A stretch of 64,000 nt of DNA from Cymodocea nodosa (GCA_036874045.1 CM072335.1:4236001-4300000); one strand, 5' to 3'; positions 12,215-24,537 are shown, counted from the stretch's first letter. Program-made: numbers and translations. The notes: generated from the letters alone by a model not told the origin.

Positions 12215-13325
12215 ACTTGTAAGATGATGCCTGTTACATTCTTGAGATTATGTGAAATTCTCAAATGGAGAAATCTTTTATTTGATAGTCAATAGGTTAC
12301 TATTAAAGAATAAGTTAAAGTTTTTCTTCAGATATTAAATCATAAACAAAAAAATAGAATTCTTTAAATAGTCTTACAACATTCAAGACTAACTATAAGC
12401 AAATAGATACATTATATTTAGAATATAATAATTGCATAAACAGCAGATATTATATGGTCGGAGAAGTCTTTGAATGACACATTTCAATTTTTAAAAGACA
12501 ATCCTAGGTACATTATGTTTTTTAAAGATACAATTGGCGTATTAGATAGAACACATATTCACTACTTAGTAAATAAAATTGCACATATTGCATTTAGATG
12601 TGGCTAAAATGTAAAGAGAACAACACAAAATGTGCTTGGTGTTTATGATTTCCAAATGAGATTCATTTTTACTTCTACCTAATGAGAAGGCACAACAAAT
12701 GATAGTAAGGTTATGAAATATGCAATGTTATAATTTCTCTTTCCCTCCTAGAAGTTAATATTAACCCTTTAATGTTAATTACATTACATCTTAAATGCTT
12801 GAATCATGTGAATTGATGTTATATGGTTCTAAAAATGCAAGCAAATATTATCTTGTCGATTTTAAATATATGAATGTAAATAGATTTTTTACACTATATA
12901 AAATTCAAAGATATCATGTATCTGAATTTTATTCATCACAACCTAGAGGGTTAAAAGAAAATTTCAACTACCCACAATCTTTATTGTGGAATGTAATTGA
13001 ACGAGTCTTTGGTGTTTTTTAAAAAAAAAAGTGTCATATTAAATTTAATGTCTTCGTATGATAACGACACATAAATGAAATTTATCATTACTTATATGGT
13101 ACTTCACAATTTTATTATAAACTAGAGGAAGCTATAAATCACTAGGCCTTAAACAAAGATGATGATGACGATGTGACAACAAAAGTGATTTAGATGTTGA
13201 AGGAAATTAAAGTAGTACTTGCCCTACCATAGAGGATGACCATTCCATGGAGTAACTACAAGATCAAATTCAATATGAAATAATGGCAAGTCCAAGATGA
13301 AATGAAGTTTTTATGAAATATTAAT
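12215..13325 (+). mobile_element. Degenerate PIF/Harbinger transposase (DDE_Tnp_4 / HARBI1-like)
   Basis: The N-terminal helix-turn-helix region is recognisable from about 12218 (MPVTFLRLCEIL, then KVFLQILNHKQKNRI). The catalytic core follows: FFKDTIGVLDRTHI at about 12520-12560 supplies the first Asp. TQNVLGVYDFQMRF follows at about 12625, YYLVDFKY at about 12848-12872 supplies the second Asp, and NVIERVFGVF at about 12990-13020 supplies the Glu. The C-terminal acidic tail (MASPR-like) extends to about 13320. Several stop codons and length changes interrupt the frame (for example between the N-terminal and core parts, and after 13022), so it is a dead copy. No terminal inverted repeats or TWA duplication were located around it. 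Confidence 0.85.
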
Positions 13326-13445
13326 GTGTAAATATATAATGATTTGATTCATTTGAAATACTTCAAAACTCATAATATACTTATTCTTTCATCTATTTTG
13401 TTATCTCTGTGGTATGTTAAATTCATGTGTTTGATTTACAGTTTA
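13326..13445. other. Spacer between the PIF relic and the TRIM-like element
   Basis: Short AT-rich sequence with nothing recognisable. Confidence 0.5.
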
Positions 13446-13830
13446 TGTTGGGTATAATACCAACATCTCACTCATGAGGAGCATGTAACTAACCTAACTC
13501 AAGCTCCCTACCAAGGTCACTAGATGCTATAAGAGGATATGGTGCATCTTCACTATCATCTCGAGCTTTTGGTACAGTAGTAATCATGATCTATCCTATG
13601 GTATCAAAGCTTAGATGGTCGTGGGTTCAAGACTCCAATCATGTAGTAACTAGCATATTGTGGGGGGGGGGGGGGATTATTGAACCAACATCTCACTCAC
13701 GAAGAGCATATAACTAGCTTCAACTTGGGCTCTCTACCAAAGCTACTAAATGTTATAAGAGGATGTAATGTGTCATCACTATCAGCTCAAGTTTTTGGTG
13801 TAGTGGTACCCACAATCCACCTTGAATTGT
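13446..13830 (+). mobile_element. TRIM-like miniature LTR retrotransposon (fossil)
   Basis: Two direct copies about 150 bp long lie 225 bp apart (13446-~13598 and ~13676-~13830); both contain ACCAACATCTCACTCA and GCTATAAGAGGAT-like stretches. The first begins TGTTGGG. It is followed at 13599-13610 by TGGTATCAAAGC, a primer-binding site of the initiator-Met tRNA type. A run of 14 Gs at 13662-13675 directly precedes the second copy, where a polypurine tract is expected. The internal part is only about 65 bp, with no coding capacity. This layout matches terminal-repeat retrotransposons in miniature. The repeats differ visibly, so it is not recent. No target-site duplication was fixed. Confidence 0.65.
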
Positions 13831-13954
13831 TAAAGTTCTTATATTTTGATAATGATGATTATTTTAAATCAATATATGACTTGAAACTAAAATTAAAGAA
13901 GTTTTAGATAAAATTGCATGAAAATTTTCACAAGTGCAAACCAAAGAAATAAGT

Positions 13955-14440
13955 TTGTAAGGTTTAAGTAAACTCCATGAAAGTTCATGATGTTTTCATA
14001 AATGTAATAGAATTAGTTTGTTGTGTTTAAGTATTATGTGAATTTTACAAAAATTCGTAAGGTTTATGTAAACTTAATGGAATTAGTTTATTGTGTTTAG
14101 ACATATAATTCTCATAAAAGATCTATGAGATTAATTTATTGTGTTTAGACTTCATAAACTTCACGAGATACTCATAATGTTTATGTAAACTCAACGAAGT
14201 TAGTCTATTGTGTTTATCTTTATACACATATATATGCTCATATTGTTTATGTAAACCTAACAAAGTTAGTTCATTGTATTTAACTTTTATGTACATAGGC
14301 ATGTGCTCGTAGATTTTATGTAAACTCAACAAATTTAGTTCATTATGTTTAACTTTTATGTACATGGACATTATTGTATTAGAAGGACAACATGTCTAAA
14401 TATAATGAAATAAGTTCATTATGTTTAAACAAACTCCATA
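13955..14440. repeat. Degenerate tandem array, ~67-bp unit, about 7 copies
   Basis: Units share GTTTATGTAAACTCAACGAA followed by GTTAGTTCATTGTGTTTA. Clear starts are at 14179, 14245 and about 14313, a spacing of 66-68 bp, with weaker copies from 13955 and to about 14440. On the minus strand the best copies stay in one frame (14123-14371) and read as repeated 22-23-residue blocks of the type MYIKVKHNELNLLSLHK. Whether this was ever translated is unknown. Related words recur near 15040-15200. Confidence 0.75.
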
Positions 14441-15844
14441 GATGTAATATTACATTTCTTATAGAACTTTATTTTTATAACTTTATGATTATTATTCGAA
14501 GTTATTTAACGAATTTTACAAAAGATTGTTTTATAGGAAAAATTTGTTTTACACTTTATTACAAGAACAATATAACGACAAATATCACGGGAGTTTGAGG
14601 TTGACCAAATCAAAAGTTACAATGAATAAAAAGAACATGTAGTTTAAAAAATTAAAATTCAAACCAAACTAAAATTTCAAAGATAATGGAAAAGTGACGA
14701 TCAATGTTTTTCACAATCATGGATGAAGGACTAGAGGTCGTGGATTGAATGTGCATTTGATCATGTATATTCGTACATAATTATAAATATTTACAAATGT
14801 TGAGGTGAAAAATAGTGCACAAAACAACACCAGGAAGCACAACACCAAAGTATTTATGTAAGACTTGCTGATCAATCTTTGGGGAAGCATGAAGCTTCAA
14901 GTCATTTAGAATTTGGCTTTTCCAACTAGGTTGAGTTTTTAATCATTTTGAGAAAAATAAGTATTTTTCATATGTTTTGATTTATAGAAGTTTTTCTCTT
15001 GATTTTAAAATTTTCAAAAACTTATTCCACTTGAGGTGTAAGTGGAGGGCAAACTTAATGGAAAGGTGTTTTTGTTAGTTTGTAGTGTTTAAACATTGAA
15101 GGAGGATTTCTTCTTGGTGAACGAATATAATGAGTACTATGCCTCATTGGTTTGTAATGTTAAGGTGAACTGAATGGAGTTAGTTCTCTATTAGTTTACA
15201 GTGTGGTGTTTATTCTTAAGCTACAATCGATATTAAGTTAATGAAAACAAAGGTTGTAACATCAAGTTGTAGAGTCAACCATAAACTTCAAATGCATAGT
15301 AGATTTTTAGAGTAAAGTTCAAGAAGTAGATGTATTTGGTTTGTGTAACTACTATAAATCTTAATGTTCTTTACGTATTACATGTTTTGAAATTATTGAA
15401 AGATTTTATAAAAATGGTTTTTAATCTCTATAAATTGTAACTACTTCAAAAAGAGAGTATATGACTTCATTTTATTTTTTAATATTTATTATATTATTTC
15501 ATATAATTTATAATATTACAATATTAATAAAAATAAATTACAGCACTTCTGAAAAAAATATTTATTATAATACTTATTTTCTTGAAAAATGACTAAAAGA
15601 TAAATTTAAAAATTTACGTACCATTTTAACAAGTAAACATGACTTCTAAATTTCTACTCTTCTCTATTAAAGATGTTCCTTCAAATCACTACTATAGTGT
15701 CACTTTTGATTGAAGTTAAAATAAATGCATCCATCTATTTGATTACCTATATTTTTAATTTTCTATTTAAATATACATGTAAAAATATACTTACGATACT
15801 AACATTATTGCTATGATAAACTTGAACAACCACCAGTTGACCTG
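14441..15844. other. AT-rich intergenic with stray copies of the 67-bp repeat
   Basis: Words from the upstream tandem array recur near 15040-15200 (GGAGTTAGTTCTCTATTAGT). There is no gene, RNA or complete transposon that I can support. Confidence 0.5.
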
Positions 15845-16640
15845 TATTTATATAAACACACTTTCAAACCCACGTGGCCATGTCTTCATCGCCACGCTCT
15901 CCAACAAGACATCGATCTGTGAAACAGTGGATGGTCGCTGCGGTGGCAACAAGAGACGCGCGTTCACGACGAAGGCCGTGTCTCGCGTCTCGGCACCCCC
16001 GTCCCATCCCAAACTCCCGGCTCTCGACCCGGCTCAGGCACCCTCCCATCCAATCAAACTCGACGGCACGGCCGAAGCTCCCGGTTCTGATCGATCGGTC
16101 GATATTCTCCCACTTTCCTTTTCCCATCCTATTTATTATTCATCGAAGTGTACGTTACTTAGTGATCAGCATCACGCTGTATATTGCTTTTGATGCATGC
16201 ATGCTATCGTGGGTGCATTATGCAGCAGGTGATAGCGGAGGAGGAGCAGCAGAGGACGACGTCAGGCCGCTGCGGCAGCCGGCAGCAGAACCATCTTCCA
16301 CGCCAGAGAGGAAGTCCCCCGCAGAGGCGACCAAGAAAGGCGAAGGAGAGGATGACAGCACCAAGAAGAAGCAGCTCGATATGGATTAATGTCTTGCATC
16401 ATCTGTACTTCTTCTTCTTTGCGTTGTCTTGCTTTTGCACGTACGTGCAGGTTGATCGATCGATCGGAACATAATGAAAGCATGGATTAATTTTAAATGT
16501 CGAAGTCGAGGGAGGGGAAGGAGATCGTAGGATGCAGTACAAGGTGTCGTTCAGGTGCAGGTGTGGGGCGGCCCATGAGCTCACGCTTCGTGGAGGATCG
16601 ATGAATTAGGGCTTACGGTTGTTTGGTTGATGAAGGATTT
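15845..16640 (+). other. GC-rich island with TATA-like motif and a possible small gene
   Basis: TATTTATATAAA at 15845-15856 is followed by a GC-rich segment holding an open frame at 15874-16389 (171 aa). Its last third is low-complexity and hydrophilic (AAEDDVRPLRQPAAEPSS, then a Lys/Glu-rich tail ending KKKQLDMD). The N-terminal two thirds is Arg/Pro-rich and looks like translated non-coding DNA. The frame is not recognised, and overlapping frames exist on both strands. It could be a small lineage-specific gene, a truncated gene or just a GC-rich island. Confidence 0.25.
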
Positions 16641-16835
16641 AACCAGAGAAAATTTTAGTTACCTACTGATTTCAACTAGTTGATTAATTTTGCTTTTGAG
16701 GTCTCATATATATCATTTCTATATTATTTGGATACACTTCAATCTTTAATTAGATGAACTAATATTCTGGCCATTGCATGGTTAGAAGTTTTCGATCGAT
16801 ATATATATATGGCAGGTATAGTAGCTTATGTATAA

Positions 16836-17093
16836 TGTTGTCGTTGTGTGTATATTGCTTTTCTTTTCATCTATTTTGTTCGTTGTATGTTGATATTTTA
16901 AACTTTGAGTATGTGTTGTCATGTCGCTACGGTGGTTTTCCTCATTTTTATATATTCTTGTTAGGTGTCAAATATTTGGTGTGTAAAAGTAAAATTGAAA
17001 AAGGTTATATCAAAGGCTTCTCACTTCCTTCTTCATCACCTAGATGTATGCTTGTAACTCATGTTGTATAATTGCCGACTTTGCATTTTATCG
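16836..17093 (+). repeat. Extra LTR copy, inverted relative to the adjacent copia fossil
   Basis: It starts TGTTGTCGTTGTGTGTATAT and continues to GCATTTTATC near 17090. It matches, in opposite orientation, both LTRs of the minus-strand copia fossil immediately to its right. It is joined tail to tail with that element's 3' LTR, making a near-palindrome of about 460 bp centred near 17095. Confidence 0.75.
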
Positions 17094-17094
17094 T

Positions 17095-17298
17095 TATACA
17101 TGCAGATGGTGAAGAAAGAAGCGAGGAACCTTTGATACAACTTTTTTTTACACACCCAATACTCAACACCTAACAAGAATATAAGAACAATGAAAACCAT
17201 TGTAGCAACATGACAACACATACGTACAAAGTCCAAAATTTCAACATACAATGGACAAAATATATGGAAAGAAAAGCAATAAACGCATAATGGCAACA
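17095..17298 (-). repeat. 3' LTR of the minus-strand copia fossil
   Basis: Its TG start is at 17298, preceded on the minus strand by the purine-rich GCTAGGAGGC. Its outer end stops at the junction with the inverted LTR copy near 17095. Confidence 0.75.
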
Positions 17299-20200
17299 TT
17301 AGCCTCCTAGCAATCTTGGATGCAAGATAAGCTCAAGTTTGGGAAGAAAATTTTCTAGCAATGTAGCTCTAATGCCTTTGGTAAAAACATCAACAAGTTA
17401 AGAGCTTCCAAGAATAAATTTGACCCCAACAGCTTTGCTAGCAACTTTCTCTCAAACAAAATGATAGGCAAGTTGAAGGTGCTTAGATCAAGTGTGATAC
17501 ACTAATTTCTTTGTCAAGCAAATAGTGCTCTTGTTATCGCATAAAAGTTGAGGTGCATGTGGCAGCACCACCCCAAGTTTACGAAAAGGGTTGCACATCC
17601 AAAGCAGCTCTGTGGTACAATCAGTGAGGGCTTTATACTGAGCCTCCCTAATGCTTAGGGAGACTATCGATTGTCTTTTGGTTGACCACAAAATTTAGTT
17701 CCCCCAACAAAAATGCACATCTTGGTGCTAGATTTCATGGTGTCATTGCATCCACTAAAGTCGACAACACAGAAAGCATACACATTGTTGTTGGATTGAG
17801 CTGTGTAGTAAAGGCCCTTCATTACGCTCCCTTTTAGATAGCGCAACACACATTTTAGAAGCGAAAAATGTATTTGATTTGGGGTCTATATAAAGCAACT
17901 TAACAAATTCATAGGGAAGGATATATCAGGTTAAGCAAAAGAGAGATATTGAAGCTTTCCAATTATTTGCCAATATAAATGACCATCTTCAAAAGGGGTG
18001 GATTCTTATTCAAGATATTATGAGAGCTTGGCCGATAACAAGCTTTTGACAGGCTTGCATTCTAACATGGAGGCACCTTGCAGAATAGAAACGATGTATT
18101 GTTGTTGAGACAAAAACATCGCATCCATTGTTCTATGAACTTCGATACCAAGGAAATAATGTAAGGTACCTAGATCTTTCATGGCAAAGTGTTGACTTGC
18201 ATTTTCAATAAAACCAGTCACAAGAACTTCACTGCTTCCACAAATGATAATATCGTCAATGTACAAAAATAAATAGAGAATGTTTTTCTTATCATTGTAA
18301 ATGAAGAGGGAAGCATCAGAGAAACAAGAGTTGAACCCATATTGGAATAGGAAATCACTAAATTTATCATACCAGGACTTTGATGCTTACTTTAGACCAT
18401 ATAGAACCTTTTGAAGTTTGCAAACATATTTTGGACAAGAGGGATCTTCAAATCCAAAAGGTTACTTCATGTAAATCGCTTCATGGAGAAATACATTCTT
18501 AACATCTAGATGTCGCACCTACCAATGAATGATAACAATAAGACATAATATGCACCTGATTGTATTCTCACAAGTAACAAGGGAAAAGGTCTCAAAGTAG
18601 TCTACACCTTTAACTTGCCAAAACCCATTAGCAATGAGCCGACCTTTAGTCGCTCGAGCTTCCCTTCAACATCTAGCTTGGGATTGAAGACCCATTTGCT
18701 GTTGATGACGTGCATTTCCAATGTTTGTGGTACAAGAGTCCAAGTTCTGTTATCTTTAAGGGCGTGCATTTCCTCTTGCATGGCTTGAGTCCAACCTGGA
18801 TTATTGAGAGCTTCATGCACACTAGAAGGAATTTCAGCAATGTGTGTAATATCACATTGTAGTACATACTTCAGATTTAGTTTATTAATTTCGTGTCGCA
18901 ATCGAGTACATGAAGCAATAGGCTCCTCCTTGGGAATGATAATGTTCAATGTCTCATTCTCATTGTTGGTGCCATCATCATCTAGATATTGGACAAACCT
19001 ACTTTCATTTGTATCAATCAAGTTTTGTGTTTGGGAAGATACTTCTTCATCATCAAAATCTTCGACGTTGGCATTGTGATCATCAACTTTATCACAATTT
19101 TTATTGTTTTCTTATTGATATCCTTTTTCGTCAGTCTTGTCTACATTGTCAACTCCAACTAACCTTGGATGATCAAGATCCACAGGGTGCATGGCATGTG
19201 GTGTAGGTTCGTCCTCTTCAAGTGTCATGTGCTGCTCCACCATTGTACCAGCATTCGTAGGGCAAGCATAAACACCAAATTTAGGAGTAGAATCACAACT
19301 TGCATGTTCGAAACCTAAAGTCGTATTAGAGCCGAGCAATGGAAGAACAATCATACCTAACATGAGTACCATACATTTGAAGATAAGGGGTGGACTCCCT
19401 ATCTTGTCCAACACCACTGTAAGGTAACTTTGTTTATTAGAAAAACAATAATAGAGAAGCAGTCATTCCAAAAGGATTTTGGAATGCCACTTTGAGACAT
19501 TAGACATAGACCCATTTCAGTGATTGTCTTATGCGTCCGCTCAACCTGCCCATTTTGTTCAAGAGTGTGTGGACAAGACATTTGGAGAGAAATACCTTAT
19601 TCAACAAGAAACATTAAAAAGTTTTGAGATGAGTACTCACCTCTACCGTCACATTGAAAAGTTTTAATAACTCTATTGAATTGAGTTTTGATAAAAGCGA
19701 CAAAATGTTTATAGCAATTAAAAAAATCAATTTTTTTCTTTAAAGGCTAATACCAAGTAAATTGACTAAAGTCATTGATAAATAACACATAATAATGAAA
19801 TCCAGTTCTTGAAATAGTGGGAGCGTGCCCCCAAAGATCGCTATGAATTTTATCAAAAGGTTCATTGGCACAAACATCAAATAAAGTGAAAAGTAATTGA
19901 GCACTCTTTCCATATTGGCAATCACAACAAATGCTATCATGGTTAATGTCTTCAATAGAAATTAAATTACTAGATTTAAGTAACTCAATGGTACTGAAAT
20001 TGCAGTGACCAAGTCTCAAATGCCAAAGCCTAGCACTATTTTTATTCATCTTCCTCAAACCCAAGATGATGAGAGGGCAACCATTATGCATCTTGTAAGT
20101 GCTCCCATCTTTCTTGCCTTTAGCAACTATGAAGTTGATTTTCCTGTGTTTAATTCTAAAATCATCATCATTGAAAGTAATATCGTAAGAAAATTTACTA

Positions 20201-21689
20201 GTTAATTGATGAATAAATATAAGAATTTTATCTATACCAAGCACATATAAAACATTTTCCAAGGTAATAGGATTATTATCTATACCATATACTTGAGTGT
20301 AACCAACACCTCGTATAGGTAATTTTTCACCATTAGCAACTATAACATAGTCATGCCCAAAATATTGTTTGGAAGGCACGATCATACCTGCATTACCTAT
20401 GACGTGATTTGTCGCACCCGAGTCTGCATACCACTCTCCTTCCTCTCCTTCTTGAAGAGCCATTGTAGAAAACGCTTAGGGAATGACCATGCTTTGATAG
20501 GAGTGACCAAAATAGTGCCAACAGTCAAAAGAATGATGATCAACTTTCCCGCAAATCTAGCAAGTTGGGCAGGGCTATCCTAGGGCGACTTAGTTGTTAC
20601 AATAAGCAATTTGTTTGACAATTGCAAACCCCTGACCTTGCCCTTGAGGTGAAGCATAAGAGTTTGCATGAGGATGTGCTTCGTATGTAGGCCCAAAGTT
20701 TTATTGTGCAACACCGCCTCTTATAGGGGGTGGGTAGTAGCATACACAAGCAGACCACCAATAGGTTGATACACGTTGGAATATGTAGGTTGGTTTGCAG
20801 CCTGTTGATAGTTGAGTTGAGGTCTATGTGCAACACGTAGTCCAACACTTGTTGAATACGCTAGTGTGGTCACACCCCCAAGTTGTCGACTGTCTTGCTT
20901 GCCATGTCCTTTCCCACTTTGGCCAGTGTAGAACGCCATTTCTAGTTGCAACGTCTTCTTCGCACACCGCATCCTTATTTCAAAGGAATGCAACATATCG
21001 ATGACACCGATGAAGGTCAGGAGTAGAGGTCATAGCACCATGGTAGAGAAACTTTTGTAACGATCACTTAAGGTGTTGACGAGAGCAAAAACTTTCTCTT
21101 CCTCAACGAGTTGCTTGTTGATAACCATAAGTTCATCACATATATCTTTAAAATCAACAAGTAAGTCATTAAGGTTGTCATACCTTTCACGCCTTAGGCA
21201 TTGAAGCTGGTTTCTCAAGAAATATTGTCTCTCAGTGGAGGCTTAGGCAAAATGTTGTCGCAATGCTTCTTAAATTTCTTGTGTGGTGGTTAGGCAAATG
21301 CAATCCCTTGCCACTTTGTCGATGAGGCTCCCCAAAAGCCATCTGCTCATGATCAAGTCAATTTTCTCCCATTACTCACGTAGAGGATTACAAACAATTT
21401 TTTCGTCACCTTTTGTGTTGACGATGGATAAGAACTCTACCGAACGTGGACTGGAGCCATTAAGGAAACCTTTCACTCCTTGTGCTTGGACAAGACGTAG
21501 CACCTGTCCCTCCCATACCAAATAATTTTTGATGTTAAGTTTGGTGGTGGGGAAGTTGTTGATCGTTACATTTGCTGGGAAGGGGTATATCATTTCTTCG
21601 ACCTCCACGATGCCACCATCATCAGAGTTATTCCTGGACTCATCGCAAGGCATCGCCCTTCACTCTGATACCAAAAAGAAGAAGATAAA

Positions 21690-21940
21690 ATGCAGGATCG
21701 GCGATTATACAACGTAAGTTCCAAACATACATCTAAATGATGAAGAAGAAAGTAAAGAACCTTTGATACAACCTTTTTCAATTTTGTTTTTACACACCTA
21801 ATACTCGTCACCTAACAAGAATATAAGGATGACGAAAACCACTACAACCACATGACAACGCATACACATAGAGTCCAAAATATCAACATATAATGGACAA
21901 AATATATGGAAAGAAAAGCAATAAACACACAATGGCAACA
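21690..21940 (-). repeat. 5' LTR of the minus-strand copia fossil
   Basis: It matches 17095-17298 in the same orientation and 16836-17093 in inverted orientation. The TG start is at 21940. The inner edge is approximate, because the primer-binding site at 21663-21673 lies a few bases further in. Confidence 0.75.
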
Positions 21941-22919
21941 TTAATGTATTGAGATTTGTGTGGTGGTTGGTTCAAATTAAGAGGTTCTTGGTCAAGATGC
22001 ATAAGGACTAACCCTAACTAAGTGATTCATAAATATGTGTACACCTGGTGTGGTGTTGAAGGCCATGAAGTCATCAATAAATTGCTTTTGAAATTAATTG
22101 ACTGAAAAATTTGCATCAGGATCATGGTTTCTAATAGCTAGGATTTTTTTTATAATGATAATAGTTTATGTTTGCTAAGATTTAAATTTTAATGGAAGTT
22201 ATAAATCCCGTTACTTTTGATCAACTGAGCTATTAAAGTTGATTATTTCTGGATATATAGGATGTTTAGAAAAAATTAAATGCATTTGTGAGTGGAGTTA
22301 CTTCATATCCTTGGTCTATATCGTAATGGACATTTGGGTAGATGGCTTCTTTCAACAAGTAAGAACTGAAATGCATGTATGACTAAAAATAATCAACAAG
22401 TACTGAGAAATTCGTAACTAAAAATAAACCTCTATTGACAAAATTAGTTTTTTTTTCACAAATTCAAAATTTAAACTTCAAATAGCCAGGTTAATAGTCA
22501 TTTCATTATCTATAAAAAAACCGGCGCATATTTGCATAGCCTATACATTCAAACTGGATGAAAGATTCGTCATTTTTGCTAGATATAGATCGCTTGGTCA
22601 TGCGTGCATACATTCTATATTTTGTAAGATATATATCAACGGCTAAGATCGATTTCACCATGCAAAATATTGGTAGCCCTAGTCCACCACGCCCATGACA
22701 AGCCCATCCATCTATGGGCTGAGTGAACTCACAGTCCATTCTTGTCGAGGCACATAGTGTTTCCATAAGTGACCTTCACATAATTAAAACTAGATGTTTG
22801 ATTACTCTTAACTCCAATTTTGTTTACCTTATGAAATTAAAACTAGATGAGTAGTGATCACATATACAAGCTTACAACGGTAACTCAAGCGGAGCTGTTA
22901 CTTTAGCTACTACTCACAT
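21941..22919. other. Intergenic, no gene recognised
   Basis: AT-rich. An 86-codon open frame on the minus strand (22506-22766) has no recognisable motif. Nothing else can be supported. Confidence 0.5.
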
Positions 22920-23205
22920 AATTTATTTTGAAACTCAGTTATAGAAAATGATAGAAATAAAATGATAAAATATCATAAAAAATGATAGAAATTAAAATGA
23001 CAGAAATTAACAAAAAATCAAAGTATTTATACACAGAATAGAAAATGATGAAATTTGAAATACATGTGTTTGTGTATAAAATAGAAAATGATAGAAAATC
23101 ATAAAATGTAAAATATATATGTTTATTTATAAAATAAAAAATGTTGAAATTGATAAATTAAATGTTTTTTGTATTTTTCTATAAGATAGGAAATAACAAA
23201 ATTTA
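22920..23205. repeat. A-rich degenerate minisatellite, ~50-bp unit
   Basis: About four to five loose repeats of a unit containing TATAAAATAGAAAATGATAG, each followed by a GAAATTGATAAAT-like stretch. Single AAAATGATAGAAA words recur up to about 23520. It is pure AT-rich low-complexity repeat with no coding potential. Confidence 0.5.
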
Positions 23206-24239
23206 TCATAGATAATATAAGATAGAGTTATTTGTGATAATAGTTATAACATAAAATATATTTCACACATCTTTATTATTTCACATATCTCTCGTAATAT
23301 CAATTTACATCTACTAAAGATATAAACAATTTTTATATCAAAATTACATGCTATTATTATATTCTATGATAGTTCATATTTTCTTTTCCTTCATTTTCTA
23401 TCAATTTTAGAGATTAAAATGTTAAAAAACAAAAGAAAAAATTTCTTATATAACAAGAGAAAATGGCGAAATACTTTGGAAACTCATTTGGTGCACAAAC
23501 ACTTAGAAAATGATAGAAAAGTTTTCAACATTTTCCTTTTTGACATTTTTTATTATTTTCTAGGTACACAAATATCTCTCATTAACTCTCAATTAAAGTT
23601 GCTCGCTCTTAATATAAAACTACTTTTTAACTTTTCATTTTCCATCATTCTTTCCACATTAAACAATCCTTCTATCCATAATAAAATATTTTTCTATATT
23701 ATTATTAGGTTTTTCTAATAGATTTCTCTCACAATATATTAGAAAAAATTAATGCATTTTTAAAATAGATAAATTTATATTGTACAAAATTTTTACTCAA
23801 ACACAAAACGTAACATGACACAATTTTGTCTAAATTGACAGGTTTAATAAATTATTATTTTTTTAATGATTGACATGGGGTAAATTAATTTGAAGTTGCA
23901 AATATAAAAAGGAACGCAACAAATTCAATTTATACATGGGAATGACAAAATCATTTACAATAATAAAGTAGTGTCATAAACAGTAGACAACTAATCAAAC
24001 ATTAATCACTTTACACTTTAAAAAAGAATAATATAAAAAAGATAAATTTGTAAATGTACAAATAATATTATTCTATCAAATATACATCACTTTTATATCT
24101 TTTTCGCTGAAGCTGCTCCTTCTAGGTATAACTGCAATATCTTTTTAAATTGAAATTCCTCTTCTACAAATTAAAATTAAAACAAACGTAATGTATAAAT
24201 TAACTTAAGAATATCAACTTAAATCCTTGGATTGAATAT
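23206..24239. other. Very AT-rich intergenic region
   Basis: No gene or mobile element is recognised. The open frame at 23419-23718 is low-complexity and not credible. The last five bases (AATAT) are the left target-site duplication of the copia element that follows. Confidence 0.5.
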
Positions 24240-24537
24240 TGTTAAATTGTAACTCTGATTAGATAGTAACTTTTCCTATAAGTAGTGTATGTGTAATGGT
24301 AATATACGTGATGATAGCAGTAGGCATGAAATAGGGAGTTAGTAATGGTTGTAAACATGTGTTGTGGGTGAACGTGTGAAGCAAGGGCGGTTTGTGTGCG
24401 ATTGTTGTGGTTATTTAAAGTTCACGTACGAGAGTATTTAAATATTCTCCAACTCTGTTTCCACTCCTCAGCCAAGAAGAAATTTGTATGCTTCCGTTCT
24501 CCATTGTTTGGCTCCTTTCTCGTTATTTGTTCTTTCA
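24240..24537 (+). repeat. 5' LTR of copia fossil (298 bp)
   Basis: It begins TGTTAAATTG and ends TTCTTTCA. It is separated by two bases from the primer-binding site. Confidence 0.85.

Larger units (their letters stand above)
17095..21940 (-). mobile_element. Ty1/copia LTR retrotransposon, degenerate fossil
   Basis: Read on the minus strand, the order is that of a copia element. The 5' LTR is about 21690-21940 (it begins TGTTGCCATT at 21940). A tRNA-Met-type primer-binding site TGGTATCAGAG lies at 21663-21673. The gag region is about 20990-21660 and a zinc knuckle about 20500-20580. The protease motif WYADSGATNHVI is near 20430 and a pre-integrase motif LWHLRLGHCNF near 20010. The integrase core is about 19400-19960, the reverse transcriptase about 18020-18800 and RNase H about 17490-17850. 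A short purine-rich tract lies next to the 3' LTR (17095-17298). The coding part is broken in many places. The LTRs are clearly diverged, so the insertion is old. Confidence 0.9.

Noticed and set aside
13590-13640. tRNA-like or SINE promoter signature (GGGTTCAAGACTCC)
   Set aside because: No full tRNA fold or A box could be drawn; the surrounding direct repeats, primer-binding site and purine tract fit a TRIM better.
13955-14440. Regular repeat-spacer look, considered as a CRISPR-like array
   Set aside because: Repeats are degenerate, contiguous and in plant nuclear DNA; there are no unique spacers.
22506-22766. 86-codon minus-strand frame in AT-rich DNA
   Set aside because: No family recognised and no supporting signals around it.
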